Shown: positions 10,701 to 23,684, counted from the first letter of the stretch. The stretch: 64,000 nt of DNA from Torymus aiolomorphi (GCA_036365515.1 CM070873.1:81727948-81791947), one strand, 5' to 3'. Notes: generated by a model from the letters alone, not told the origin. Numbers and translations are program-made.

Positions 10701-11586
10701 TAACGCGGCGTTTAATGGGTTGCGATATTAAACGGAGCCTTACATTTCGGGGAAATACAAATCGAGCAGTGGGAAACGAAATGACTAGATGGATATACAT
10801 AGATTTGTAACGAGCCTGGATAAACAGCGTTTAACGCAACGATTAAAAAAAAAGCCAACGATTGCGCAACTCCTGAGAACCTTTTCGTCTATAGCCATTA
10901 ACAAACGCACTATTTTCGGAATAATTTGCCGCACAACGAATTCCTTTAAAACGGTGAGAGTCGTTATCGCACGCGCTTGTACACGCCGACGACTAACCTA
11001 CATCGCGTTTGTTTTTTTTATCCTCCACCAGCCATGTACGGATTACATCGTGCGCGCGAAATTGGCCATTCTTCTGAAATCGCGCAGAGCCGATTTCAGC
11101 TGTAATTCGAAAACGCGCCGGCAATAAATACCACCTGACCGACAAGGCTTTTACAATTGCGCGCGCTTTTTCCAAGTATCGTTGGCATTAAAAAAGTTTA
11201 TCACCGTTTTTACGGCCAGCTTTTTATAAGGTAAATCGTACACCACGCGCGAAAATGAAATCGGTTGTTTATTGGTATGTAATTGAAAGCATTTACAGAG
11301 TATCATGCCTTATTGACGAAACTCTTAAATCAATTTTATGATTAATTGACGTTATTCGTTCTTGTTGCTAGGAAAAATATATGAGCGATAAATTGAAACC
11401 TATAGTTCAAGACAGCATCACAATTGTCCAATATAGACAACTACCCATCATCTCGTAGCTTTTCTTATACGTCATGCGATACTTTAATCGGTAATCTATT
11501 GATTCGTCGAACCACTTACTTGATAACATCAAAAGAGTCGCTGCGAGTAAAAATATGAAACAAGACCAGAAGTCTTTGACACTCAC
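7729..11586. other. Non-genic DNA with two CpG-rich islands; intron side of the large exon
   Basis: I see no coding sequence that survives scrutiny; the short frames at 8355-8546, 9624-9848 and 10294-11127 are low-complexity or overlap on both strands. CpG-rich islands lie at about 8900-9600 and 10250-10770. The second shows a clear switch from C-rich (AGCCCCCCCTCG, about 10225) to G/T-rich (GAGGGGGTGTGTGTTTGG, about 10682-10700). A short GA run lies at 9466-9484. Positions just below 11587 read as the 5' end of an intron of the minus-strand gene. Confidence 0.5.
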
Positions 11587-13536
11587 CTGCGCCTTGTTGT
11601 TGGCCTCCTGTCCGGCGCGCCACGAGTTGCTAGCCGAGCGTCCGGGACCGCGTTTATCAAGCATCAGCTCGCTCGGGCACTTCTCGAAGATGAGGACTCG
11701 CTCGGCGACGGAGCCGCGCGTCAGGAACGGTCGCACCGGATTGTTCCCAGTGTTCGTAGCCGCTGCGGCTCTAATGTGCTGCTTCTGCTGAGTCGTCAGC
11801 TCGGGATGGGGTACCTGCTCAACAGGCCTCGGTCTCGGCGAGTTCAGCCGCAGACCCCAGCGCGACGCTATGAAGTCCTTCTCGTCCTTTCCCGCCTCTT
11901 TCTCCTTGTCTTTATCTCCATCCTTGTCCTTGGATCTGTCCTTCGGGTCTTTCTCGCGGTTCTTGCTGATCTCGTTCTCGAATTTGGAGCGCGTGGTCGA
12001 GACGATGGGCTCGCTCGCGTTGAACGCCGCACTCGTCTGGATCTTCGTCTCGTCGAGGCGTTGCTGCGTCGTCGGATTCTGCTGGGCTGCTCTGTAGCGA
12101 ACCTTGGCATAGTCGACTACGGACATGGACGAGAGGTCGTCCTTGCTGAGGCTCTTGACCTCGTTGCTCGGCGAGTTGATGATCTGCGCCGTGACGTTGT
12201 TCACCATAACCGTCGAGTTGAGCTGGCTCGGCGAGATCAGGATCGGCTTGACCGGCTCAACCTTTGGCTTCGTGTCGCGCACCACCGCCGGCTTCTGCTT
12301 TGGCAAGATCCGCTCCAACGGCTCGTCGCTTATCACCACGCCCGTCTTCAGCGCGTTGATCAGCCTCTCCTCCTCGCGCGCCACCTCGTCCAGGTAGTTT
12401 GTGTCGATCACGGGCTTCGTCGGGGTTTTAGCTGGAGCATCGTTCGTCGTTGGGCTCTTAAGACTCACAGCCGCGGGCTTTCGCGAGTCATTGACGATCT
12501 TGTTCTTCAGCGGCCATGTCGTCAGGCCGGAATTGCCGTCGGCCGGGCTCGTCGGCTGCTGCGTCGGCGACGTCACCTGCGCGGACGTCAGCAAGGTGCT
12601 GCTCGGGCGCGCCTTCTGCTGGGCGGCGATCTTCGACGGCGTCACGTCGGCCGGGTAGGTCGTCTCGATCGTCTCGAGGAAGATCTCGCTGTGATGCGAG
12701 CCCGGTGGTGACTTGGCCACCTGGGGCTTGACGATCGACGAGGGCCGGTTGAAGTTGGTCGCCTTCAGCTGCGTCGGCGTCTTCGGCGACTGCACCTGCT
12801 GCGTCTGCGCGTTCTGCTCGAACTTTTGCAGCGCGAACTGGATGGACGAGGGCAGCGTCTTCGAGGGCGAGCGCTGCCTCGACGCCGCGATCCTCGCCTT
12901 GTCCTCCACCACGAAGTTGTTGACGAGCTTCTCGAGGTTATTATTCTCCTGCGCCAGTATGTCGACTGGACTAGTGGGTATCTTGTTGCCGGGGAAGTTG
13001 TTCGTCGTCGGGGACGATGACTTGTTGCTTGCTGCTGTGGGCGTTAGCACGGTGCCGAACGTGTCGGCCGCTTGGGCGTTACTGTGGCAGTTGAGTATCT
13101 CCGTGGGCGCCAGACCCCGGCTCTTCCAGGTCTGATAGATCGCCTCGGCGTGGTCGCTGATCTGCTTGGCTATGGCGGCAATGTCCTCGTCGCCGGACGT
13201 CGGGCTCTGCGTCGTCGGACTAGCGTCAGCTGACGACGGAAACTTGCGTCGCAGCTCGTGCTTAGCCGTCGCGGCCATGCTGCTGCCCCGGGCTCGCAGC
13301 ACCTGCCAGTCCTCCTCCTGCTGGCGCAGCTCCGGACACAGATCGAACAGGTAGCTCAGGGCCTTGGAGCTCAGCTCTTTCGTATTGTCGAGTTTGGAGA
13401 GTGTGGCCGGAAGATCCGTGATGCTGCTGCGGCTGCGAATTTGGCTGCTGGTGATACTGCTGCTGCTGCTGCTGACGAGGAGGAGGCTACGTGACGACTG
13501 GAGCGACGACGGTACTGTTTCGGGGGCGCTGGGCAT
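11587..13536 (-). CDS. Large coding exon of an unrecognised, largely disordered protein (650 codons, 3' end spliced)
   Basis: This is the only convincing host coding sequence. Translation from ATG 13536 runs 650 codons to CAG|GTGAGT, a consensus splice donor: the last exon base is 11587 and the intron starts at 11586 in phase 0. Beyond the donor the frame becomes hydrophobic and AT-coded, as expected for intron. The protein is rich in Ser, Thr, Pro, Gln and Ala. Features in order: a poly-Ser N-terminus (about 10-40); a helical E-E-D-W-Q-V-L-R-A-R segment (about 75); A-E-A-I-Y-Q-T-W-K-S-R-G-L-A-P-T-E-I-L (about 132-150), which looks conserved; long P/S/T-rich linkers; a Lys/Asp/Glu-rich stretch (about 530-552); and near the end S-R-W-G-L-R-L and R-G-S-V-A-E-R-V-L-I-F-E-K-C-P. 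The last motif resembles short segments of actin-cytoskeleton adaptors, but I cannot name the family. The in-frame TAG at 13621-13623 and the lack of a pyrimidine-rich acceptor favour ATG 13536 as the start. No downstream exon is visible in the window. Confidence 0.8.
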
Positions 13537-13800
13537 AGCTTTCAGGCCAGAAACTGGAGCCTCGGCCGTGGCGCCAGAAGCGATCGGCGACGACGATCGG
13601 CTGGAGTTTGCGATGGATGGCTATTGCTGTTGATCGATGCTGCGTTGGTCACTGCTCGATGACTGGAATGCGTGAATGTCATCGTTGGGAGGACGAACAC
13701 TGCTGTTCTCGCTCTGAGAGTAGGTGTACAGGATGGACTGATATGTATGTGTTTCCTTATTGAGTGGATTGGTGTCATATAATAGACTGGATGTATCCTA
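13537..13800 (-). promoter_or_regulatory. Probable 5' UTR and possible core promoter of the large exon
   Basis: The 28 codons directly upstream of ATG 13536 are open back to the in-frame TAG (13621-13623), so a short N-terminal extension via an unseen exon cannot be excluded. Minus-strand TCAGT at 13741-13737 matches the arthropod initiator motif and would give a 5' UTR of about 200 nt. No clear TATA box is visible. The initiator is a five-base match, so this is a weak call. Confidence 0.3.
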
Positions 13801-16800
13801 ATGGTTAGTATTTGTTGCTGGATGCCGAGAGATTTTTTGGTCGTTGACGCGGTTTCTTATAAGCACTTGTATCGAACGCTTTGTACCAGGATTCATGTAT
13901 TTTTAAAGCACACGTTTATAGAAGCACTTGGTAATATATTGAAGATTAAAAACTTTATTTTTGTCACTGTTTTATCACTAGCGATGAGTACGTTGCAGTT
14001 CAGGAATATTCGTTTCCAGGTCTGAAACAAAAATGAAAATATCACGTTAAACATTATTTAAATAATAGTTTGCATATCATAGTGAAATTCATATTTATGT
14101 ATGTGCATTGGAAGATACATATTGTAACGACGCAAATCAAACGATTTATAATGAATAGTTTCGTTGCGCGCTTCGGGTACACATATATCGACGCATCTTT
14201 CATTATGCGCTATATTAATCCAAGACTCGCGGCGCGAATAAATTAAAGCGTAATTCATGCGGCTATACATTATCGCAGCAGCCACGTATAGACTAGAGCG
14301 ACGTCCAATTTAGATTGTCAATGACTATTAATGGCCCTATTGAATATGTTCCAACGATCAGCAAGTAGGTTGAATTATTTCAAAAAGAGGGACGTTAACC
14401 TCAACGATCGCCTTGGATCGGCTCGCGAGCCGTTCGAGAGACCCTGCCAAGTACTTATTTACGTGCATGTATACGCGCGCGCGTGTGAGCCTCATATGTA
14501 CCTACTCACGCTCTGGGCTCTTATCTACGCCTTCAATTGCCTTCGAATTATCATTCGCGGCTCGCGCGCTGTTTTCGCTCAACTGCCCTAATGACTATTT
14601 CCTCCGCGGGTGAGAAACTAAGCGGTCCGCGCTCTTATTCGCATTCCCGCTAATCGAATCGAAATGAAAACGGCCGCGCACGCCATTGATTGATATAATA
14701 CATTGTACGAGCCGGGAGAAAAAAGGAAAAGTAATATTCTATAACGGAGGAAATTGTCACGGTCTGGTTGTTCCTGCTGCTGCTGCTGATGTTCGTACAG
14801 GATGTAGTGAGGAAATAGCGAAGTTACGAAAATAAAATTGCTTTGTTATTTTTAGTACGTATGTGTTACGAGTGAGCTATCGCAACTTTTAATAATAAAA
14901 AGTGATTTTAATAATAATAGGGGATGTGAGAAATCGAAAATAAACTTTCAATTTCAAGTGGATTTTTCGGAGGACCCTGCCAGAAAGGTGCGCAGTGGAA
15001 AGTATGACGCTTAAGCAATGCCAGTCACGTTACAAATGACGAACGTCATACTCGTACACGGCATCGGCGTAAGAAATTTGCCAGCCAGCGCGAAGTGAAT
15101 TATTATCATAAATAATATTCCGAGTCACATTGCTTTCTATGCTAATACGCAGCGCTTCGAAAACTCTTGTTATATTTTAACAATAACTTTTCCGCTCTTG
15201 GCAAGAGTAAAATTTTATTATTTAAATCTAGTTTTATATAATTTTTCTCCAAAAACTCGCTTCAATAAAATCCTCGTAAAAAGAAAACATAGTTACTAAG
15301 CGACTGCGCGCTTACACACACAAAACTCCTGGAAAACCTCGGCGCAATGTAACCCAATTATGCGAGCCTCCGCCTCAGTCGGCGCTGCTGCGATAAACCG
15401 ACGTGAGACTCATTTTGCACGCGAAAGAACGAGAATGAATAGTTAAACGTGCGTGAGAAAGGGAGTGAGAGAGAGAAGCATGAAAGGAGCTCGCACAGAG
15501 CCTTTGAAAACTCGCGCGCACTATAATGCGAGCTTACTTTCACCCCGGTGGTGACGCGACCTGTGCGCAGCGCACGTGCGTGAAGCAGAGAGAAATAAAA
15601 GTGACGAGAGGCAAAAAAGAGTTCCGCGAGGTTATCGCGAGCAAAAGAGAGTGAAGCGTCGTTCTCGTAACAAAAGGAACGATAAGATTTTTGCGTTTTC
15701 TCGCGCTGCAGTACAATTTGTAAAGGTACGGATAAACTTTAAGAATATATAGAGAGGAGTGGTTTTAGAGAAAAGAACCTTCTAAAATTTAACAGAGAAA
15801 TTTTTTTCAATTTTTGTAATTATCATTCAGATCACGATCGGACGTTTCTTCGGATTAAACGTTTATTAACACTTTGTCTCTCTCTATTAACTCCGGAATT
15901 GAGGAAGATGCCGCGCGCGCCCGTGGTGCCATGCAGCTGCTTTGAAAATTACACAACGCTGACGTCATGAGAACGTGCGCGTGCGCGCGCGCGGAACGGA
16001 GTGATCTCACAATGGGGCTATAATATTTAATAACTTTAACAAAGTTTGCTATACTCCTTCGGAAAATGGGCTCGCAGTTACAATCAACATTATAATATCT
16101 TGAAACGTGTTTCATCTTATTCTTCCAACTTCTCAGAGTTTTTGTGTAACATAATTTCAATTAAAGTAGTTTCAAATGCAAGTTGGTGGAGTGTGCACGG
16201 AGGAGAAATTAATGTGAATTTCTGAAAAGAATAGAAATGTTTTCAAGAGTCAAAAACTTTTAATCATGTCGCTGTATTCTGGCATCTTTGTCCTTGAATA
16301 GCACCGGCGCGAAATGAAAAAACTTTGTCACAGCGCGACATCCATTTTGCTTGTTTCAATCAGCGAAGACAAATAAAAAAAAAGTACTTCCAGCTTCAAC
16401 AGGTCCCAGCCTCAATTCGAGAACGTGCCAAAAATCTGAAAAAGCCTAAACCCAAAAAACATCGCAAACGCGGACGGCCTTTGCCGCGAAATCTCCCGAA
16501 CCCGGCGCGAGAAAAAGCCCCAGCGAACGAGAGAGAAGGGGACATTAGAAGCAGCAGCGCGGGCTCCCCTTTTTCAACGTTTCCTAGATTGAAATTCTCC
16601 GCCCGCGTCAGCGTTGTCGTTTTTCCTCTCTTTCTCCTTCTCTCTCTTTTTCTCCCTCTTTGTCCGTCTTGACGTGCGGCTCGAGAACCTCCGCCACCGC
16701 CGCGCGCATGCATACGTACTTATACGCGGCGCGCACTTATGCGCGTGAGCGGGCCATTTACATTTATGGCGAACCCGCGCGTGCGCGCCTCCTCAGTCTC

Positions 16801-17736
16801 TCGATTCGCAATGTTGTGTCGCTGAGTAAGTGTATGTGTGTGAGCATGGAGTAAGAGTAAGAGACTAGCCGGATCTTGTGCTGGAGTCGAATTTGTGGAA
16901 AACTGAGTATTATGAATTTGAGAAAACATTTTTTTTCCTGCATAATGTGTTTTGGCTTTGTTTGGAATTAAAATTAGACTGACGCGATTTATGGTAGAAT
17001 TTTAGCAAACTTTTATGATTTTAATTTTGTTGGTTTAGAGTTTGAATTGCAAATTAATTTTATACTTATATTAAATCGTTAACAACAGATTTCAAATTTA
17101 ATTTAAATCTGAACAAATTTCAAACTGGTTAACTTAAAGTTTAAATCAGATGCGGAAGGTTTAACTGAATTAAATAATAAATTATCTGTGTTTCATGCAT
17201 GATTAGATATCAATATTCATTTTATTTTCTATATTCATTATGCAGATAATATCCTTTTAACATTTAATAACGTCAAAACATGTTACAAAAGAGAATAAAA
17301 TAAACTTTTCTTAAAAATTAGTTTTATATTGCTTCTATCGAAAAGGTTTAAATTTAAGTATCAGTTACTTTTGTCTTTATTATTCCAACAAATCTAAAAA
17401 CAACATGATATTTAAAAAATGTTCTAACAGCTTTATAGTAAGATTACAATAGAATTCTATCCTTTTATAAAAACATTTCAAATAACAAGTAAAACATAAG
17501 TATTCATTTTTTTCATAACTTGATTTACACTCTATTCTACATAACTTATTAAAAGTTGTGGGTGGGTCTAGTGTTTTATGAAAATTTGATTTCACTAAGA
17601 ACGATAAAACAGAAATAGTATAAAGTATGGGCATAAGTAAATAGTTCGCAAGCAAATATAATTAATTAAAACTTTCTAAAGATACATGGTCATTTCATGT
17701 TCTGAAACATACCCTGCACAATTTTTCATATTACTT
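13779..17736. other. Non-genic DNA with islands near 15.4 and 16.65 kb
   Basis: No gene is recognised. CpG-rich islands lie at about 14400-14680, 15300-15650 and 16380-16860. The 15.4-kb island changes from C/A-rich (ACACACACAAAACTCC) to G/A-rich (GAGAAAGGGAGTGAGAGAG). The two 100-115-codon frames overlapping on opposite strands at 16325-16713 are low-complexity and I read them as chance. The stretch from 16900 to 17700 is plain AT-rich DNA. Confidence 0.5.
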
Positions 17737-17834
17737 CCCTGGTAGAAAATTAACCATAAGTTGGCCAGAATATGGCTAAGCCATATGCTGGTTAAGCATA
17801 TTCTGGCCAACTTATGGTTAATTTTCTACCAGGG
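17737..17834. mobile_element. 98-bp hairpin MITE (CCCTGGTAGAAAAT ends)
   Basis: Arms of 38 bp (17737-17774 and 17797-17834) are perfect reverse complements around a 22-bp loop. The outer sequence, CCCTGGTAGAAA...TTAACCA, is shared with the longer element at 23685-23939, so this is a family and not a chance palindrome. The flanks here are TT on both sides, not the TA seen at the other copy. Perfect arms suggest recent origin. If transcribed, it would fold into a precursor-miRNA-sized hairpin. Confidence 0.85.
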
Positions 17835-18737
17835 TTTATTCGTTCTACTATACAATAACTAACGCCAGTCCCGATGAAAGCTTCAACACTTTTTATCTGA
17901 ACGTAAAAACGCATGTGCCTTCGGAAATTCCAAATATATATCACATTATAACGATATCTATAACACGCTTCCGCCATGCAGCGATACGAAAACCAATGAC
18001 AAACAAAAAAAAGTTATAGTCTCGCGTATTGAATTCCGCGCGGATTCTAGAAATTTCACCAAGCTCATTCTCTCTTCCGGCCGTCTTACGAAAATTTCGT
18101 CACCTCCCCACTTTTATACTGCGAAAAGCCTGTAAATTATCAACACCCACGCGCTGCGACGTCTTCGATCTCGCCGGTTTTATAAATAATCTTCCAAAGC
18201 GCCGCTCGCCAAAAAGCCATCGCCGTGCTCAACTCATGCACCCGATACCCGCCGCACACGCACTAGGTATTATCGCGAAGGTGAACGCGAAAAGTGACAA
18301 ACGCCATTCCGAACGGTGCGCGCCGCGACTGCGCTCTCCGGAATTTCGTTTATGTAATATCAAAGAGGGAGAGTGCAGCAGTCGTCGAGACAGATCGCTC
18401 GTTCGCCGCGCGCCGCGCGCGCGGTGAATCAAAAGCGGCGCGCGTGCGCGCGACTCGTCGGTGCTATTGGCTTCTAAATTTAGATCGCCGCGTGAGTGCG
18501 AGTGAGCCAGAGAGAGATAGAAGGAGAGCGGGTCCCACATATATATACTTGTTTTGTTAACGGAGTGTTGAGTTTTCGGAGATAAGGCCTTTGACTTTGA
18601 TTCGCCGGCGAGGAGGGCGAGTAAGAGAGATAAAGGTTAGATGATGTTTCGTCGAGAGGAGAAAGAGATTTTATCGGAGCATGTACCGTCGATGTGTCAA
18701 AGTTGCGATCGACATTTCTTGTCGGAGGCGTGCGCTA

Positions 18738-18857
18738 CCCCGTTGAAAAGGTTAGATAAAAACTAATAAAAATAGTCACATTCGGGTGCAGAAACCGCAT
18801 AGGATATTAGGTTTCTGCACCCTTTTTATCTGGCTCTATCGGATCTTTTCAACCGGG
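18738..18857. mobile_element. 120-bp hairpin MITE flanked by TA
   Basis: Inverted ends CCCCGTTGAAAAG (left, from 18738) and CTTTTCAACCGGG (right, to 18857) are bordered by TA on both sides (18736-18737, 18858-18859). Inside is a perfect 13-bp stem, GGGTGCAGAAACC against GGTTTCTGCACCC, around a 14-nt loop. TA duplication suggests a Tc1/mariner-type origin. It carries no coding sequence. Confidence 0.7.
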
Positions 18858-20040
18858 TAGTGTGTAGGTATAAGATATGATATATTTTTCGCAAAAGTTG
18901 CTTGCTTTTGTATGCAAATGAAGATTTTTATATAAAGTAGCAGTAGCTAGCTGTGTGAAATGCCAGCTGCTCGGTTCTAAGAAAATTATCGATAATTACT
19001 AGTATGGTATCGAGAGATTATGGAATTAATTTTCTCTGACGTAAAACCGCAAGAAAAATTACACATAATTATCGTATTTGCCTACTGTTGGGCTTTTGTA
19101 ACTCTGGCATTTGCGTTGTAAAAATGCAACTACCAAGAAATTCTTGCCTTTTCTAAATATTTTCATTAGACTGTAATTAATTGGTGAAAACTTTTGAAGT
19201 TTTGGAATGTACTGAACAACAAGAACGATATTGAGTGCAGTAGAAATAAACAAGTGCACTTAACATTTTCATTACATGCAGTAGTTTACAATTTCCTATT
19301 TTAATAGCCTATGTGTTTATCCCTTATATAAATTGAGCATTCGAGATAATCTATTTTGCCCTCGAACGATCTCGAAATCTCGAATAATCGAATCCGTCTC
19401 GAATCTCTAAAGGAGAGAAACAAAAGAAGAAACAGTGGCGCGCGTAGCGCGCTGATTAACGCTAGTGAATGTTCAAATGCAAAGTTACGTGGGACCGGCT
19501 TTTAAACCAAGTCGTACATTTCACTATTACTTAAATAGGAAATTAACGTAGTCCATTAACGTTCTTTAAATCAGTATTGGTCTGTAAATTTCTCCATTAC
19601 GTCAGAGAGCTACAAAAATATCAATTTGTATGCGAAATTATCTAACGATGGTAAGTAGTAGTCCACTGCGCGGATTGAATAAACTAATCTAATTATCCTC
19701 GATACAATTTGTAAGAATTGAATATCACAATGTATTCGCTAATTGTTTAGCACAAACAAATTTGCCTATTAATAATTTCAATTAGAGCCATCATCCGACT
19801 TGTCGATGATGTCAACTGCCGCATCGGAAGTTTTCAATTGATACACAAAGTGTAATAAATTCTACCCCTTTACACACTCTGATATTCTGCATAATTTTCA
19901 ACAAACGCTGATTGCATCCGTTTGTTTTAGCAACAGAACAACATTCGCCACACCTATAATTCTTTCGTGAAAGGCTAGCATAGCATATCAATTCCATATA
20001 TAGCCATCAAAATAACAACACACCAAAATTCGCAAATTCG

Positions 20041-20880
20041 AACGATATACACAGTCTTTACCGCACAGTAACCCCGAAACACAGCGACCAGAACTAGTAA
20101 CAACAACAGCAGCAGCAGCAACACATGCCTCGTAACCGCAAGTGAAAAAGGAGCCGAGCAAGTCTGTCGCTTTACCTATTCCGCTCGTTTTTCTCGCCGC
20201 TCACCGTTTCGAAAAGTCTGCGCAGCCAGCAGCAGCACTCGCAGTAGCTTGCGCGTTCTCCATATCCTAAAATAAACACACCACCGAGTTCACTTTCCTC
20301 GCGCGGAACGTGCGCGTGCGCTCGCGCACTCCTCGCGCAGGCGAATTCTAAACACTTCGACTCGCTCTCTCGCGACAACCGAAGAAAAAGTTGCGTTACG
20401 CACGCGAATAACGTAAGAATAACACTGCGATAATATAAAAAGCCGTAGTATAGCTAAAGAGAGGTAGATTTGCATAGAAATAGACCGAGGCGTGGCGGCG
20501 GCGTTCGCGCGTCGCAATACGCACGGTGCGGGCGAACGGAGCCGACTGACTATTATGAGCGAGCTCTGCCTCTGCGCGAGCTCGGCCTCTCTCTCTCTCG
20601 CGCCGAGAGCGCCTCGCCGCCGCGAGCCTCCGTTGCGCACCGAGTTACGAGAGTGAGAGAGAGAGGATAGGAGAGCGATGGCCAAGCGCGAGAGAGAGGA
20701 GGGATAGGTGTAGTGTATATAGGTACAATAGAGGCCGGCGCGAGTGTGTGTAGCATACAGTGGTGTGTATATAGCGACGAGTGTAGGAGTGAGAGAGAAG
20801 CGCTGTGGGATATAGTGGTGAGAAGGGCTTCGGCGGTGGTCAGTGCGCGCTTTGTTGTCGGCTATATGCGCGCGGGGTTT
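20041..20880. other. Skew-switch island (hand counted)
   Basis: My counts on the + strand: 20041-20160 has A48 C36 G23 T13; 20701-20880 has A37 C23 G74 T46. The change from C/A excess to G/T excess crosses a CpG-rich core (about 20480-20660). A CAG/CAA run lies on the left flank and GAGAGA/GTGTG runs on the right. Overlapping ORFs on both strands in the core look like GC-rich chance frames. Divergent initiation of transcription or replication is the candidate explanation. Confidence 0.7.
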
Positions 20881-23684
20881 GGGAATGTTTACGTCGGCGG
20901 CGAAAGGCTGCGCTATAACTGCGGGCTATGGTTAAATGCTTGATGCGAGGGAGGTGGGGCTTGATGAGCTTTCAGGAAGCTGATGATGATCCATGGAGAT
21001 TTGTTCCTGGATTAGTGAATTTTTGGTTGTTTCATTTTATTTCATGAAAAGAGTAACAAATCTACTGTGACAGGGTGAAAACGTTCATGGTACAAATTTT
21101 AAGTTTCATTGTGATGTTGTTTTGGCACACGCTCAACATCTGCGAATAAAAGAATGCCTCGTGTTGTAAAAATTGCTACAAATATATATATATAAAGTAG
21201 AAATTTTCTTGGTTGATAATCCACTACTTTTTTTTTTAGATTTTGAAAGTGTCTGAAACTTACAATGGACATTGTAACTTTTAGTATATAGGATATTTTT
21301 TACCGCGTAGAATAAAGACATAATACTTTTTGTTGTATTATTCACTTTTATATTTTAAAATATAGATGCTGTCAGTACATTAAATTGTTGTTATTAATTG
21401 ATTGCATCTAAGCATAAAGAATTTTGTATAAGAATTCTCTAATATACTTCAATTACATAGAGAAAATAAAATGCAGAGTCATTATAGAGTCTTCTATTAG
21501 AAAGAGTGATGAAAAATAGTTTCCGGAAAGGGGAACGGATCATTACGGCTCATCAGGGGCTCTCCGCCCATTTGAAAATTCTTTCCACTTTTGAAAACTG
21601 AACAATTCTGAAATTGCCGGAGACTGAAATAAGAAATAAATCAAGCCATTTTCCTTTCGAATAGTTTTTTCGAAGTTACTTGGACCGCGGCAAAAAATTC
21701 AGTAACAAATAGTCCGAGCTCTAGTTACTATAAAAAGATTTGCTGAAATTTTGTTCCACGCACCTAGGGGAGCAAAAAGTGGAGCGGCGGTAACGACGAG
21801 AAGATATATATATACAAGTATAGTAGTCCGTTACCCTCGCAGCCATCCCTTTGCCTATATGTTTTTTTACGGCTGAGCCTTACGGTAATTGTATCCGGCG
21901 GAAGAGCTCGGGCTTGGGCCTTTTCCCAACACACATTTTTATTACCTCTCCTTCTTGATCTTGTTTTCGAAAGGGTCGAATTCGTCAAGAATTATGATTA
22001 TTTGGAAAAATTGAGGATAAAAAAGGTAGTTTTCTAAATTTTGAAAAGATTTTCGCAAAAGATTGAAAAAATTGATTGCCTGTGGTTTATTGACACAACG
22101 TTATTATGTCGCGAAATTGATATCGATTGCACGAACTTCATTAAATTCTTAATCCTCTATTTTAAAAAACAATCAGGTATTCTGATTTATTTGCTCTTTA
22201 ATTATAACTTCTTTCGATGTTATACTTCCGCAGAGTTATTTATCTACATTTAACATAAGACTGGCTAATTAAAAGTACAAACTCGTTAAAATCATGTAAT
22301 AAAATGTACTTCCATAAATATTTCATTATTTATATTATACCAAAAGAGAGAAAAATAATTTTAATTGACGACTTTATTTCCTCTGTATTTTTAATAAATT
22401 CGTACTGAAAATAAAATATGTTACATCATTTATCAATTAACTCAATTATTAAGCGATTTTGGAAATTTGAAGACAAAATAACTGGGTCGCAATAAATCGG
22501 TACAGGGGCACAGAGTAATGTCTTCTCTGACCTTAATTAATCTGCAATTTTATGAACTCCCTGTCGGCAAAACTCTTTTGATTTACGCCCGATATTCAGT
22601 GCATTCCGAACCATTTGTTACGCAATCTCACCGAAAAAAAAAAAACCCGACAATCTTAAGTACCCATAAAACGGGTAAAAAATGCATGCACTCGTTCATA
22701 AATCATTTCACTCCAAATTGAATTGATCTATCACCGCGCCAATATTCGATATTCCACCTGTTAAATAAAAATAATCCTTTGCATCTTCCCCTTCGCATAT
22801 ATGTAAATACACAGCACGCGCATTGGAAATATATTGCTTACATAAATCCGACGCAACGCTCCGGACGCGCCTCTCACCTCGAAAAAACACGGATTTTTCA
22901 ATTTCATGTGCACTCGCGTCGATTGCCAGAGACAGACACCTCTTACACACACTACACCTCTGTACTCAGTACTATACCCATACATACAAGTGCTCGCGCA
23001 GGATAATATAGCACCAGCCGCGCGAAACGACTTTTCAAAGTTTATGGCCGCGGTGGTGGAATTCATATGTGCCGATCTCGCGAGCCTCCTATCGTCGTCG
23101 AGCGAAAAGGCGCTTGAACTTTAACCCGATCGGCGAAAAAGGGGCGCGAAAGGTGAATTGCCGTGGGAAAGAAGTCTCCATGTGTGTGTGTGTGTCTCCT
23201 CGACTCCGTATGGCGCGCGGATAAGCGTAGGAGAAGGGATAGACGTATATACTTTCGCACTGATGTGTATCGAGAGTTTTTTTTTCGGGCCGCGCGCGTT
23301 ATATACCGGGCTTTGCTCGTAAACTCCGCGCGAATAGGCTTTGTACGTTTTCTGGGAACTTGAGATTTGATCTGATTTCTCGGCCAGGCTGCGCGCTCGC
23401 GTTCTGCTGTACGGGCTTTGTCGCGCGTTTCGCTCGGCTATCGAATTTAGAAAAGTATCTCAGCGCTGCTATGTATAGAGAGTAGAGTGCAGTGTGTCTC
23501 GTTGGAAAACCGATCGGATTCGATAGGGTTGAATACTTTCGGAATTGGCGAGTTCGACAGAACAAATTTGAATATTTAGCGCGGTGGGTTGTGCTTTGAA
23601 ACGTTGTTATTCGAGTTATATGTTTTGGTATTTATCGTGTTGAAAAATTTGTATACCAAAATTGTGAATTAATTTTTGCACCTA

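Larger units (their letters stand above)
17835..23682. other. Non-genic DNA with strong skew-switch islands near 18.4, 20.6 and 23.1 kb
   Basis: No gene is recognised. The 18.0-18.7 kb island goes from C-rich (CACCTCCCCAC near 18100) to G/A-rich (GAGAGAGATAGAAGGAGAGCGGG near 18510). The 20.0-20.95 kb island is counted separately. The 22.75-23.55 kb island holds CACACACTACACC on its left and a short GT run (about 23182-23195) on its right. A MITE at 18738-18857 lies within this stretch. The valleys between (18.9-20.0 and 21.0-22.7 kb) are AT-rich with no visible features. Confidence 0.5.

Noticed and set aside
11776..12711. 311-codon + frame opposite the large exon
   Set aside because: It is an Arg/Leu-rich translation of the complementary strand of a convincing coding exon; its openness follows from the codon use of the real gene.
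13542..13778. 78-codon minus frame upstream of the large exon as an extra coding exon
   Set aside because: It is in a different frame from the exon with no clear splice site to join them; 5' UTR is a simpler reading.
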